Below are positions 23,701 through 34,005 of a stretch of 64,000 bases of DNA, one piece after another. This stretch comes from Parus major (Eukaryota > Chordata > Aves > Passeriformes > Paridae). Under the pieces are notes generated by a model. The model was not told the origin of the DNA. It did not search any database and saw nothing but the letters and a program-made list of their open reading frames with translations. The stretch is taken from the NCBI RefSeq assembly GCF_001522545.3, contig NC_031769.1, forward strand, positions 126,364,220 to 126,428,219. Reading direction: 5' to 3'. How positions within the stretch are numbered: the stretch's first letter is position 1; each line of letters starts with the position of its first letter. A program made the translations under genes and the position numbers.

Positions 23701-26139
23701 TGAATAGGTGCATTTTCTTATTCTACCTTGTTGTTTCACTGCAAAGTATTTTGGAAGCATTTTTTTACAAATAGGCTAAACTGAAAAATATAAAGAAGCT
23801 GTAGTGTGGAGCAACGGTGTAGGTTGAGTAAAAACAGAGTTTATGTATCTCTTATTTGAGCAATACAGAATTTATTCATTATGTGTGGAACACCCCAGAA
23901 ATGACTGTGTAAATTTCCTTAATTTAATGCTACATTTGTTTAATAGGCATGGCTGTGGATTTCATGTGGTCCCTAGGTGATGTCATTCCCATGCTGACAG
24001 AGATTTTCGTCACGGGTTAAATGTGTCCCAGGAGAATACTGAGTCAAATTCTGCACAGCAACAGGGAATTGTGCTTTTCTGTTATAAAGGAAATGAATGA
24101 AAAGTCATTCTGAGCAGTCTTCAGAAAATCTGAAGATTCTCCTTTCTCAAAATCTGTTTGTAAGGTTCAAAAGCTTGAGGGTTTGTAATTTACAAATTTT
24201 AAACTTGGTTTCTGTAGAACATGATCTGAAAAAAAATTCTTTAGCTATTTACAAAGGAACTATTGAGATTAAATACTTTGGAGGTTAAAAATAAGGCAGC
24301 TAATCTGGAAATTTAAAGAACCCCAGCCAACTGTTTAACTACATGCAGTTACAAGATTTTTAAAACATACCTGACACCTGGCTAATGTAAGAATTAAATA
24401 TACTACTGACTGTCACATTATTTTCTAAAGTTTCTAAAACATCCTCTGAAACTTTACAGAAAGAAAACAGTATGCAAATTCATGTTTGTTGTTACCAGTT
24501 GTTCTCTGAATAAAAAAAGTAAAATATTAGCTGTAGTATATTTATGCTCTTTTGTTATCCCTCTCTTCAGTCTGAAATTTTATTTTTAAAACAGAATGAG
24601 TTTGGGGGTTTTCTTTGACAGCTCTTTTTATCTGCTTTTCTTCAGTGAATGTACATGTTTTCTTTTATAATATGTTTGTTGTTTTCTGTCTCTAGCTCTT
24701 CATTGCACAGTCAGTGTATTTCCTCAGCTGCTTGTTCTCAAACAAGAACTAAAAGTTGTCTTTCTTTCCCTGCAGAGGAATTTGAGAAATACTGTGATGA
24801 TATAGCAAATACAGCTGCATGGGGTGGTCAGCTGGAAGTAAGTATTGTATTGATTATTTTTATTTGTGAAATTCTGAAGTGGGTGAATATACCTATAAAA
24901 TAAGGGCTTCTTTAGAAGGGATACCTGAAGGCATAAAGAGACATAGTCATAAATAGCTTATTAAGAACTTTTCCTTCTGGTTATAGGTTGTTTACCCAAA
25001 ATAGTATATTTTCTGATGGTGCACCACTGTTGTGTTTGACAGCATGCAAGTTAGCAAATTCATTTGCTATAAATATCATTAGAAGGACTGACACTATGAG
25101 TGGGGGAGTGTTGTTAGGTTGTTGTCACGTAAATGAGAACTTGAGCTTCAAAAAATACATATATATTTCAGCTTGTCTTATTTTTTACGAAAGAATTGTT
25201 AGCAAATTAATGAAAATAGCCCAGTGTTGTATCCTCTGAACAATAATTAGTACAAGGCAATCTGTTTTCAGTTAAAGTTTTAAAAGTTAAAATAATCTTG
25301 CTTATTTTAATAAAGTTTATTTTCTGAAAATATTTCTAATGTTATGCTTGAACTGTCTGCTAAAATTAAATGCCTAGCCTTCCTGTCTCCTGCCTGCATT
25401 GTCTTTAATCTTGTTACTAAATAGTTTTTCTCTTAAAGCTAAGGGCTTTGTCACATATTTTGCAAACACCTATTGAAGTAGTGCAAATGGATTCTCCTCC
25501 CATTATTGTTGGTGAAGAATATTCAGGCAAACCAATAACACTTGTGTAAGTATGTAATTTTATCACTTACATTTAGTGCATTTATTTTTGTAACAGAGGA
25601 CTCACCTTTAATTCTCACCTACTCTTTTATTTTCTGTTACACATCTGATGTTGAAACACTGCTTGAGTAATGGTTGTGCAGGTCAGAAATTGTTTGTGAT
25701 TGGCACACTTTGGAGAAACTGTAATTAGACAGTGTCTGATGTGTATTAGTCACTGATTTAGAGAATGCTGCAAGGTCATTTTGCCTGTTAAATAATTACA
25801 AAATAATAATGACGTTGAGACATTGATTCAAGATGGAGGAAACTTTTTTCCTTCTTCAGATTATTTGTCAAACTGTGCCTGGAAGTCACCAGAATTAAAA
25901 TTTGTCTTTGTTAATACTTTTCTATGTAATGATCCTATATAGTTTTGTTGCTAAAACTTGGCTTTATTTACATTGTCTTCCAGTGCTGTTACTGTTTGGT
26001 GTGATGCATATTTTTTTGTTAAACTGAACACTATTTCTGTAACTTTCTTTTTAGGTATATGAGGCATGCCTATGGATTAGGAGAACATTACAATTCTGTG
26101 AAAGTTCTGACAGACACTCCTACAGAAAACAGCAGCTAG
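17648..26139 (+). CDS. OTUD6B: OTUD6B, OTU-family deubiquitinase (complete, 7 coding exons)
   Basis: Joined exons are 17648-17738, 20262-20416, 21485-21580, 22999-23311, 24776-24837, 25439-25545 and 26055-26139. They total 909 bp, or 302 residues plus TAG (human is 293, from memory). All introns are GT-AG, with phases 1, 0, 0, 1, 0, 2. Residues about 20-150 are highly charged and helix-rich, with basic clusters at 42-50 and 109-117. The OTU domain spans about 161-298. The catalytic motif SDGHC gives Asp164 and Cys167, and GEHYNSV near the C-terminus supplies His286. In human the enzyme removes ubiquitin, is linked to 26S proteasome assembly and translation control, and loss-of-function variants cause a neurodevelopmental disorder. 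Conservation with the human protein is very high from residue 31 on, except for a variable linker at about 76-105; the first 18 residues differ. I see no frameshift or lost key residue. Confidence 0.97.
18140..20261 (+). other. OTUD6B intron 1, downstream of the CpG island
   Basis: About 2.1 kb of mainly AT-rich intron. It contains an old CR1 copy (19440-19760) and, near its 3' end, part of a long minus-strand open frame (19854-20402) that runs antisense across exon 2 and is treated as chance. Nothing else was recognised. Confidence 0.6.
19440..19760 (+). mobile_element. CR1 fragment, + strand (old copy) in OTUD6B intron 1
   Basis: The stretch keeps the CR1 3' order: a GAAGAGTAACAAGAAAAAT-like block, AGGACGTAGAACTAGATAAC, and a tail ending ACTATTCTGTGATTTTA. 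Divergence is high. It lies in the same orientation as the gene. Confidence 0.75.
20262..20416 (+). CDS. OTUD6B: OTUD6B coding exon 2
   Basis: The acceptor is CTCTAACAG, with the exon starting at 20262. The first two bases complete codon 31 (Ala). The exon encodes residues 31-82, including [13 protein letters not shown], nearly identical to the human protein, followed by a lysine/glutamate-rich helix. The donor is AAG|GTAGGT at 20417. A second GT four bases on (20421) would shift the frame. Confidence 0.96.
21485..21580 (+). CDS. OTUD6B: OTUD6B coding exon 3
   Basis: A long T-rich tract ending in TTTTTAG precedes 21485. The exon is 96 bp (32 codons, residues 83-114) in phase 0 at both ends, so skipping it would keep the frame. 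It holds the least conserved linker and ends in the conserved RISKAQKRR. Confidence 0.95.
22999..23311 (+). CDS. OTUD6B: OTUD6B coding exon 4 (catalytic cysteine)
   Basis: This largest coding exon has an acceptor at CTCTAAG and a donor of GAG|GTAAGA. It encodes residues 115-218 plus one base of 219: a charged helix ([11 protein letters not shown]), then the start of the OTU fold with the [14 protein letters not shown] motif carrying Asp164 and Cys167. It ends in [11 protein letters not shown], which is identical in human. Confidence 0.97.
24776..24837 (+). CDS. OTUD6B: OTUD6B coding exon 5
   Basis: A 62-bp exon with acceptor TCCCTGCAG and donor GAA|GTAAGT. It encodes residues 219-239, [21 protein letters not shown], part of the OTU domain. 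An alternative acceptor two bases on would break the frame. Confidence 0.95.
25439..25545 (+). CDS. OTUD6B: OTUD6B coding exon 6
   Basis: Acceptor TCTTAAAG, donor GT|GTAAGT. The 107 bp encode residues 240-274 plus two bases of 275, starting [16 protein letters not shown] and running through PPIIVGEEY, close to the human sequence. Confidence 0.96.
26055..26139 (+). CDS. OTUD6B: OTUD6B coding exon 7 with stop (catalytic histidine)
   Basis: The acceptor TTCTTTTTAG precedes 26055. The first base completes Val275. The exon encodes [15 protein letters not shown], with the catalytic His286, then a short tail ending NSS and TAG at 26137-26139. Confidence 0.96.
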
Positions 26140-27355
26140 CATATGAAAGTTGTACATTCACATGGATAACAGTTGCATCATTATGTGTTGGGCTCCAGGA
26201 AGTTGCCAGTAAGACTGGAAAGTAAATGGAATGGATTATAAATTTAAAAAAATAAAAAAAAAAAAAAGAGACCTTCAAGGCTTGGCTATAAATCAGAGAG
26301 GTCTTGATCTGAAACAAAACCAAACCAAAACAACACAACAGTATTTTGAATTTGTTGGTATTAATTATGTTTAGAAGATCTTCTGTAAAATGGTGGCTGT
26401 GTAGATCAGGTTTGTTTCAATAGAGCTTCCTCCCAGTTCTGCAGGGAAAATAGCAAATAATAAAAATCTGTTTTGGTTAATCTGCATTTATGATGAAGAT
26501 TTAAGGTTACCTGAAGGTCCCTGTTCCATTATTTCTGTCAGATTTTCACAATAATGGAAGAGTTCAGGCATTTGAAATAACTGATGGTATTTTGGTTATG
26601 GAGTATCCTCTGCAGTGTTTCTGTAGTCCTGTCAGGATCTAATATCAACAGTATAGTATTGATTCCCTTCTTTATTTAGGCAGAGAAGATCTGGAGATAA
26701 ATCCAGCAGCAGAATATCTTGCTTAGCTGAAGGAATTGCACAGTCTTTTTAGAGACTTTCATGTAAGATTTTTACCAAGGTTTGATGTAGGGTTGTTTTG
26801 TTTTTTTTTTTTTGCAGTTGAGGGTAGAAATTCAACTCTTGTGCAGGAGGAGCATTGTTATTTATGATTGCACATTATGCTGTCAGTGCAAGCTAACTGC
26901 ACTCTTCATTCTCCATAGTCTTTCAGCTGTGCATTTTGGTGAATCAGAAATCTTACAGAGCTCACTTCAGGTAGTGGAACTCATCTGAACACATAATTTC
27001 TGGATCTGCTGATCTAAGCACTTTGTCATCTAAAGTGTGATGTTTTATAATACTTGAAACAGCTGGTTGCACACAGCTGTAGAAATAACCACCTTGGGTT
27101 TTGTCAGTAACTAAAGATGATCTGAAAAAAATTGCATTTATTTTAATTGCTTCTTATGGTGCACAGAGACTTGAGAGGTTTTAATATGGCTTGACTTTAT
27201 ACATTAGAAATGTAGATTGTTGTCTGTAAATGTGACTTCAAAATTAGGAGCATACCGAAACCAAAGTTTTAATGCAAATGTTTTTTAACAAGAAAAGTAA
27301 TTTTTAAATTTTTTTTAAAGCCTTAGTCAATAAAAGAATTGTCTGTATTTTACTG
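26140..27355 (+). other. OTUD6B: Probable OTUD6B 3' UTR
   Basis: AT-rich sequence without coding signal follows the stop. Several AATAAA-type signals occur; the cleanest away from A-runs is at 27329-27334. An A-rich run lies at about 26247-26267. Which polyadenylation site is used cannot be decided from sequence, and a further AATAAA lies at about 28139. Confidence 0.45.
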
Positions 27356-29140
27356 CTGCTGAGTTGGTTTGGAGAAAAGCGGTTCATGAAAAGATTGAAC
27401 ACCTTTGCCCTGGTTTGAGGATTATGACCTAACAGTATGTATCTTGTAGTCCTTCAGTAAAGCTAGCCTGCAGACTTACATTCCTGGAACTTAGAAAAAT
27501 TTTCTCTTACTTAAGAAGGAGATAAGTGATCACTTTATGGGTCAGATTATGTCTGATTTAAAGCACTTTGGGAGAGAGAGGGTAAAAAAAAAATCAGATA
27601 ATTACAGCAGGAGTTTTTGGACAAGCAGTTCTTTAGGCTGGTGCCTGCTGGAAAACAAACTATTAACCAGATCAGGAGTTTTTACATTCTTATTTATCTG
27701 TTATAGTATAACAAATATAGCTGGTTTATATACTAAACCAGCTGGCTTACTGTAAAATTTGGTTTACTACCTTGATTGTATTAAATGATGGTTTTCATTT
27801 CAAACAAAAAAAAAAAAATAGGATACAACAGCATGGAAAAATGTTTCTATTCATATTACCATTACAAATTTCACTAAAAAAAATAAATAGTACTGTTCTC
27901 TGCATTGCTTAGAATTGATGTGATATAAAATGCACATGCTGCATTTTATAGCTGGCAGTTCTTTGGTTTATTTGGGTTTGAGTTTTGTTTAATTGAGAGA
28001 GAAAAGATTCTAGAATCAGGGAAAACCTGTACCGAGAGTTTGTCATGTTGAAGATGTTTACAGTTTGTATAAAGTTAACTAATTTAATACAGTGAGTGAA
28101 AGATCCTTGCTTATGCTGTATGGGACTTGCCAAAAAGTAATAAATTGGTTTATTTGTGGCAAATGTTGTTGGGGTCAGTTTTATTTTGTACTCAAATAAT
28201 TCACTTATTTCCTACTATGAATAAGCTTATCCGTTTAAGTTTTAGGATCCTTTACTGTAATATGAATTCTAAAATTTATAAATTCTATAAATTTACTGTA
28301 ATATGAATTCTAAAACAACTGATTGTATTCAGGCAGACAAAGCTTCACTCCATATGAAATTGTTTCTGAACAAAATTTATCCTTAGCGTTCGAGCAGTTA
28401 AACTTGAGCTCGTCTGAAAAACTATTTGAAAATACTGTTGACCTTCCCCATGCATTAGAAAGATGAAACTTTCTAATGAAACTGAGAGGGGGTCTTTTCA
28501 CAATTAAGCTTTTAACTTCTTTGTCAGATTACATTTTTCTCTACAGAATACCACTATTTACTTTGAGTGTGCATTTCAGTAGGTTTCTTTGCTTTTATCT
28601 GTAATTCAGTTTCTTCAGCCACTATTTCTTTCAAGGAGTGTTGAATACTTTTTGCAAGATTGAGATTACTTGCCAGTAGGAATGCTCACATAAACAGAAG
28701 GGAAGCTGTCTAGTGGTCTGCAATAAGTTGTGTACAGTATTCTGAAAGGGAAGAACGTATTTGTTGTTGAAAACAGTGGTTACATGTGGCTCTTGGTTAC
28801 ATGTGGCTTGTCCTTGTCCCCTTCACTTACTCTGTACCAGTCTCTGCTCTCCTGTCCAGTTCATTGGGCTGCAGGCAGCCGCAGGAAGGGGGTGGGAGGT
28901 CGGTGGCAGCCAGAGGGAGGGCAGACCTGTCATAAATGTATTTCAACAGTAAATTAATTTTTCTAATAATTTATTATTTAGATAGTAAATTAGTTCAAGG
29001 ATTTATTTTTTTTTAATAAAGAAATTATATAAAATGCAATGAAGCAGTGATGTCCCTTGTGCACATTTGTTCAATTCTCATAACGTACTGTGTTTACATG
29101 TGTTAAAATATTGCAGCAAAGCTAAAATGGGACTTTTTTA
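27356..29140. other. Downstream flank of OTUD6B, no gene recognised
   Basis: AT-rich sequence with short chance frames. It contains a 41-bp-period duplication at 28251-28315 and a small GC-richer patch at 28850-28925 that holds nothing recognisable. Confidence 0.5.
28251..28315. repeat. Short tandem duplication, 41-bp period
   Basis: A 24-bp word beginning TTTACTGTAATATGAATTCT occurs at 28251-28274 and again at 28292-28315, with AT-rich spacer between. Confidence 0.8.
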
Positions 29141-29145
29141 TGTTG

Positions 29146-29316
29146 AGGATGGCAGAGCACTGGAACAGGCTGCCCAGAGAGGTGGTGGGGTCTCCGTCTC
29201 TGAAGACATTCAAAACCCACCTGGTTCCTGTGTAACCTGCTCTGGGTGACCCTGACTTGGCAGGGCAGTTGGACTGGATGATCTCCAGCAGTCCCTTCCA
29301 ACCCTATTTATTCTGT
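29146..29316 (+). mobile_element. CR1 fragment, + strand
   Basis: Typical CR1 blocks appear in order: CACTGGAACAGGCTGCCCAG, a GAGGTGGTGGGGTCTCC block, GGACTGGATGATCTCCAGC, and CCCTTCCAACCC followed by TATTCTGT. It is 5'-truncated and fairly well preserved. Confidence 0.88.
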
Positions 29317-29800
29317 AAAATAATTTGTTTCACAGCCACTTGCTTTGAGGCAGAATTGTCAGTAGGAGCACTTTTTGCCTTCTCTCCATGCTCTGTTCTC
29401 CCCTTTTTAACAGGCAATTGCACAGGGGCTGTGATAGGCTTCTGGAAACAAAAAACAGTGCTGGAATTTGGGATGTATGCAGAACACATCCCCTTTGCTC
29501 CTACCCTGACTCAAGGAGTACGATGTGCTGGCAGCAGTGTGACTGGTGCACCTGAGTTATGCCTGAGTGTAAGGTGTGAGTTACAGCAGTGAGAATTACT
29601 GGATAAATGCACGGGTGGCAGTAGAGTCGGTGGGGTCGGGAGGGACACTCCCTCAGGCAGTTTGGGCTGTGGATTTTACCCAGTTCCTCCCTCAGCATCA
29701 CTAGTTGCCTTGCAGCTTACGGGTTCGGTGGTGTGGCAGTGACCGAGTGAAGGCAGGCGGCGTCCCTTTGGTGGGCAGTGCAGGTGATGTGTGTGATGGA

Positions 29801-29938
29801 GGTGTGTGCAGGGCAGTCCTGCTCAGGCCCTGCAGAGCTGTGATGGGGGTGTGTGCAGGGCAGTCCTGCTCAGGCCCTGCAGAGCTGTGATGGGGGTGTG
29901 TGCAGGGCAGTCCTGCTCAGGCCCTGCAGAGCTGTGCT
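29801..29938. repeat. 47-bp minisatellite, about three copies
   Basis: A 47-bp unit starting GGTGTGTGCAGGGCAG repeats at 29801, 29848 and 29895; the copies are almost identical and the last is slightly short. The unit is GC-rich amid AT-rich surroundings. Its length is not a multiple of three, so the frames through it shift between copies and are not real genes. Confidence 0.95.
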
Positions 29939-30936
29939 GGTGTCTGCAGGGGTGCAGCAGCCTACCTGACAAAGGAGCCAATGGTGAACATCTGGAGATG
30001 GCCTGAAAGCTTTGGTGAGTGTGGCCATCAGCGTGTCCTGTCTGCATCATCTGGGTACTTGGGGCTGTCATTGGCCATGGAATTATTGCAAGTACAACTC
30101 TCCATTTTTAGTCCTTGAAACACAGCCTGCTTCCCTTTGTCTTCCAGCAGACCTCATGGGATTTATTTATGAATGACAAGCAGCCTGTGTTTATTACTTA
30201 ATCTATAAGAAGGTAAGCAGACTTAAAAATAGGATCTGAAACACAGAAGGCATTTTCTGTACTTTCCTTGGCTCCAGTGAGAATGCTAACCCACCAGCTC
30301 CTTTGTTTTGAGCAATTAATAAAGGCAACAGATGGGTTATGATTGATCACTAGATGTACTTTTGAATACAGCTAAAATCCTTAGCAATTGCCTCTGTATG
30401 TTAGAAACAGTTACAGCAAAGAAAGAATTATTCATGCACAAAAATATTTGGTAAAATTTAGAATAAACTGATGTAGTCTTTGTTGAAAATTAAATAAATA
30501 CATCAAGGTATTAATTGAAAAGCTTTATACTCTTTACAAGTTAGAAAAATTGGAGTGCATAAACTTATATAACAAGCAGATTAAAAAATATTCCTGGGAG
30601 CTGTATTTTCTGCAAAGGCTCCCTGAACTTCATCAGTTCTGGAAATATTTTGTCATGATATATAAAGGAGTTAGACACATTAAGAATCTGATGGTGCAAT
30701 GTTTGTCCAGCAACTAAAACCTTCCAGATGTGTGTAATGCTGTTTTATTTTTTATTGTCCCTTTTTTTCTTTTCTTTTGAAGGATAGTGTTATGACAACA
30801 TTGAGCAAGATCTCTTATTTGAAATTATTGTATAAATCATCAAGATGCAGTTTGGCAATTGCATTCTGGAAAGTATATGAATATTCTTTTGAGAAAGCTA
30901 AGGATGTAGAGATTTAAAATTAATAATTCTTCCCTG

Positions 30937-30981
30937 CATATATATATTTATCTATATATATATTATCTATATATATATTAT
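30937..30981. repeat. (TA)n/(TATC)n microsatellite
   Basis: Runs of TA separated by TATC units over about 45 bp. Confidence 0.85.
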
Positions 30982-32822
30982 CCTCTAAAAATATGAATAA
31001 AACCTCAATAGTATTAATTGCAATAGTTTGTCATTAAATCCTAATAATGAAATAATAAATCAAAACATAATTCTAAGAATAATATTATCCTAAATAATAA
31101 TCCACACTCCACTGAGTTGCAAAAGAGTGAGGGGCATCTATGAAGGACCATTTTTTTAGCTGTCTTGCAGAATGTTGGAGCACAAAAAGCCAGAAACAGC
31201 ATGGGGAAAGTAGTTGTGAACTGGGGATGCCTGGATGAAATGCACAAAATTATTCAGTGTTGAGGAATATTCTGGCTGCTGGTGGCTGGCTGTGCCACAC
31301 GTTGTGCCCTGGCTGGGGGAAGTGACTGGAACCCCAGGCAAACAGCTGTGAGCGTCCTTTTACACTTCATTGCTTTCCAACAGTTGCACCATATTAATCA
31401 GAAGCCTCCAACATTCAGAGTTTGGTGAGCTCCCTGAGAGTGTTCCATACGTTCACTGGCATCACTTGTGTCAATGGATTTTAAAAACTTAATTTTGATC
31501 TCTGGTATATTTATCAGTATTAGACATACTGTGCTTAATGTTGCTGATGCCACTGTAGTGCTTGCTGTCTGCTTGATCTGCTGCTTGTGTGTGTTATCCA
31601 TCTACTTCTGAACATTTTATCACAACTTCTGCAAACAACTGAAGAATTAGAGTCAACTTGGAGCTTTTTGAGAAAAACTACAGGGGGCAAGGAGCTGGAG
31701 AATGTAATGCAAAAATGCTTTAAATCCAAGTTGAAAAACAGCTCTTCAGTAAAAAAAAACAATGAAGAGACTATTAAGGAAAATTATTCTGCCGATCTTC
31801 CATACCTTTACATTTTAGGTTGTACATTTTAGTTGCTACAAACAAGTAAAATTTTTGTTTGTTTTAAATAGAGAAACAGCTGGATATCACACCTCTGATA
31901 GATCTGCAAAACCTGAGTACATGCTGTCACTTCTAAAAGAACTTTAGCTTTCCCCATCTTAACCTTCTTGTGAAAGGACACATTACAAAAACTATAAGAG
32001 TCTTTTGCCACTTGGGAATTCTCTTATTTTTCATGAAACATTTTTGATGCTGTCATAATTATCCACATAATTGCTATGTCCTACTTCTGCATGGATGAAA
32101 GCCTTCTGTCTACAATTCTTGCCACAGACATCACTGGAAATAAAAAGAAATGTGAAATAGCTTGTGTGGATACAGACCCTTTGGAAAGGAGAGGCTGGGA
32201 AGGTGAGGAGGATAAGGTTAGCTTAGTGCTCGTCTGTGGGACAGGTGCTGGGTCTGTTCCTAGCTCATGCACCACGATCAGAGAGGTGGCCAAAGTGAGC
32301 TTGTAGTAGGTCCCTGTTACACACCAACAAACACATTTCATATTTTTGTTAAGTTTACTAATAGTGTGGGTATTTTGCACAGCTTCAGGTCCCTGGTCAA
32401 CTCCAGAGCCTTAATCTAAAAAAAAAGGCAAAGCAGACTAAATTTGGAAATTTTTGCTTTGTAATTTGATTATGAAATCTCAGTAAATTCTGTGTCTGAA
32501 ATTCTGTATCTTTTCTCTGCAAGTCTTTTATACATTTGAAGAACACACAAGACAGGTTATTTGTACAACATAAGAAAGCAAGTCTCAGTATAGGATTTCT
32601 GGTAGTCTCACTTCACACAATGTATGTTATACATCACTATTGATGCATGTACCACTGAAGTTTGTCTGATGCACATACTAAGCTATTATTACCTTCACAG
32701 AGTGGCCTTTCCAAAACTCATTAAAAATGTTACATGAGTATTGAAATAGTCTTTATAAATTTCAAATGCACTGGTATGCATCAGTTTGCAGTCAGAAGAC
32801 ATAAAAAAATCATTTTACTTAG

Positions 32823-32964
32823 CCCCAACCCTGGCAGCGTTCAAGGCCGGGCAGGGTGGAGCTCTGAGCAGCCTGGTCTGGTGCAAGGTGTCCCTGCCCG
32901 TGGCAGGGGGGTAGGAACGAAGTAAACTTTAAGGTCCTTTCCAACCTGAACCATTCTATGATCA
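32823..32964 (+). mobile_element. CR1 fragment, + strand (3' end only)
   Basis: The blocks CCCTGGCAGCGTTCAAGGCC, GAGCAGCCTGGTCTGGTGC, CTTTAAGGTCCTTTCCAACC and the tail ACCATTCTATGATC are typical of a CR1 3' end. It is short and relatively well preserved. Confidence 0.9.
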
Positions 32965-33507
32965 TTTCAGGGACTGAAATCAAATATGCATTTTAATAAG
33001 GAGAGATAAAATCCAATCCTGTACTGAGCACTGTAAAAATAGATGAGAACTACTGACAATTATATTAGAATCTAAGTAAACAGGCCAAGAAGAGAATGAA
33101 CTGGAAAAGGTATAAATCTTACTTTTTATTTATTAAAGCACTGTACTTTAATTAGATTGTACTGTAATTAGATATTGTTCCGTGTAGACTCTCAGTAAAT
33201 TTTAATTGAAGAGCCTTAAAAATTATTAAAGTAACTTCACTTCTAATTTTGCATATAGTACATCTCACAAACATTTCCTTTTGAAGTACTGAAGTGAGGG
33301 AATAGATAATCCATAGCTATTCTGAGTAATTCAAATTATATTTTAAATTTGGAAGCTAAGATTCTGCATATTGTTCACGTGCACATGGACATACAAAAAA
33401 TACATAGATGTAAAACATATTTTCTATATATTTGGTACTTTTTTCAGTACATTTTCTAAAGTAATGCAATAGTTAAACAAATTTCTGATGTCAGGGCTGA
33501 ATGTATC

Positions 33508-33651
33508 ACTGGCACACAATGCACATGACATTCTGTTCATTCAATTAATGGCTTCAAGGATGGTTTAACCAAGTATTACTGGCAGTATTACAATGTGCAT
33601 GAAACTCTTTTCATTCAATTAATTGCTTCAAGGGTAGTTTAACCAAGTATG
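33508..33651. repeat. Tandem duplication of a roughly 70-bp unit
   Basis: Two adjacent units both start ACTGGCA and end in a conserved half (TTCATTCAATTAAT, then GCTTCAAGG, then GTTTAACCAAGTAT). The first halves have diverged more than the second halves. No known element was recognised. Confidence 0.85.
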
Positions 33652-33941
33652 TGAAGAACTATACACCAAGATTAAAGATATGTATTGAATAACTTTTTAT
33701 CTCTTAAATATAGTCAACTGTTTTTATAATAGCATAAATCAAAAATCAGGGTGGTGGATGTGGGGTGGGGGCATGGATCTCAAAGCCGGGAAAAAAAATT
33801 CTTGAGGAGGTTATTAGTGGCCTCAATAACACATTTTAAAACTGAGCAAGTTCCTTCCAACAGCTGGTTTACAAAATATCAAAATTTGATCTCATTTTTC
33901 TAAATGTAGTGTAAAACAAATGAGCAATCATGAAGCATGAT

Positions 33942-34005
33942 TTTCATAGAATATTTTAGTTTTTAAGGGATCTCTGGTAGTCCTTCAGACTGAAACTCAC
34001 GGAAG
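33942..34005 (-). mobile_element. Possible old CR1 scrap, minus strand
   Basis: CATAGAATATTTTAGTTTTT followed by AAGGGATCTCTGGTAGTCC resembles the reversed 3' end of CR1. The piece is short and highly diverged, so the call is tentative. Confidence 0.35.

Noticed and set aside
29705..30118. Overlapping frames with repeated peptide units near 29.8 kb
   Set aside because: They arise from the 47-bp minisatellite, whose unit length is not a multiple of three.
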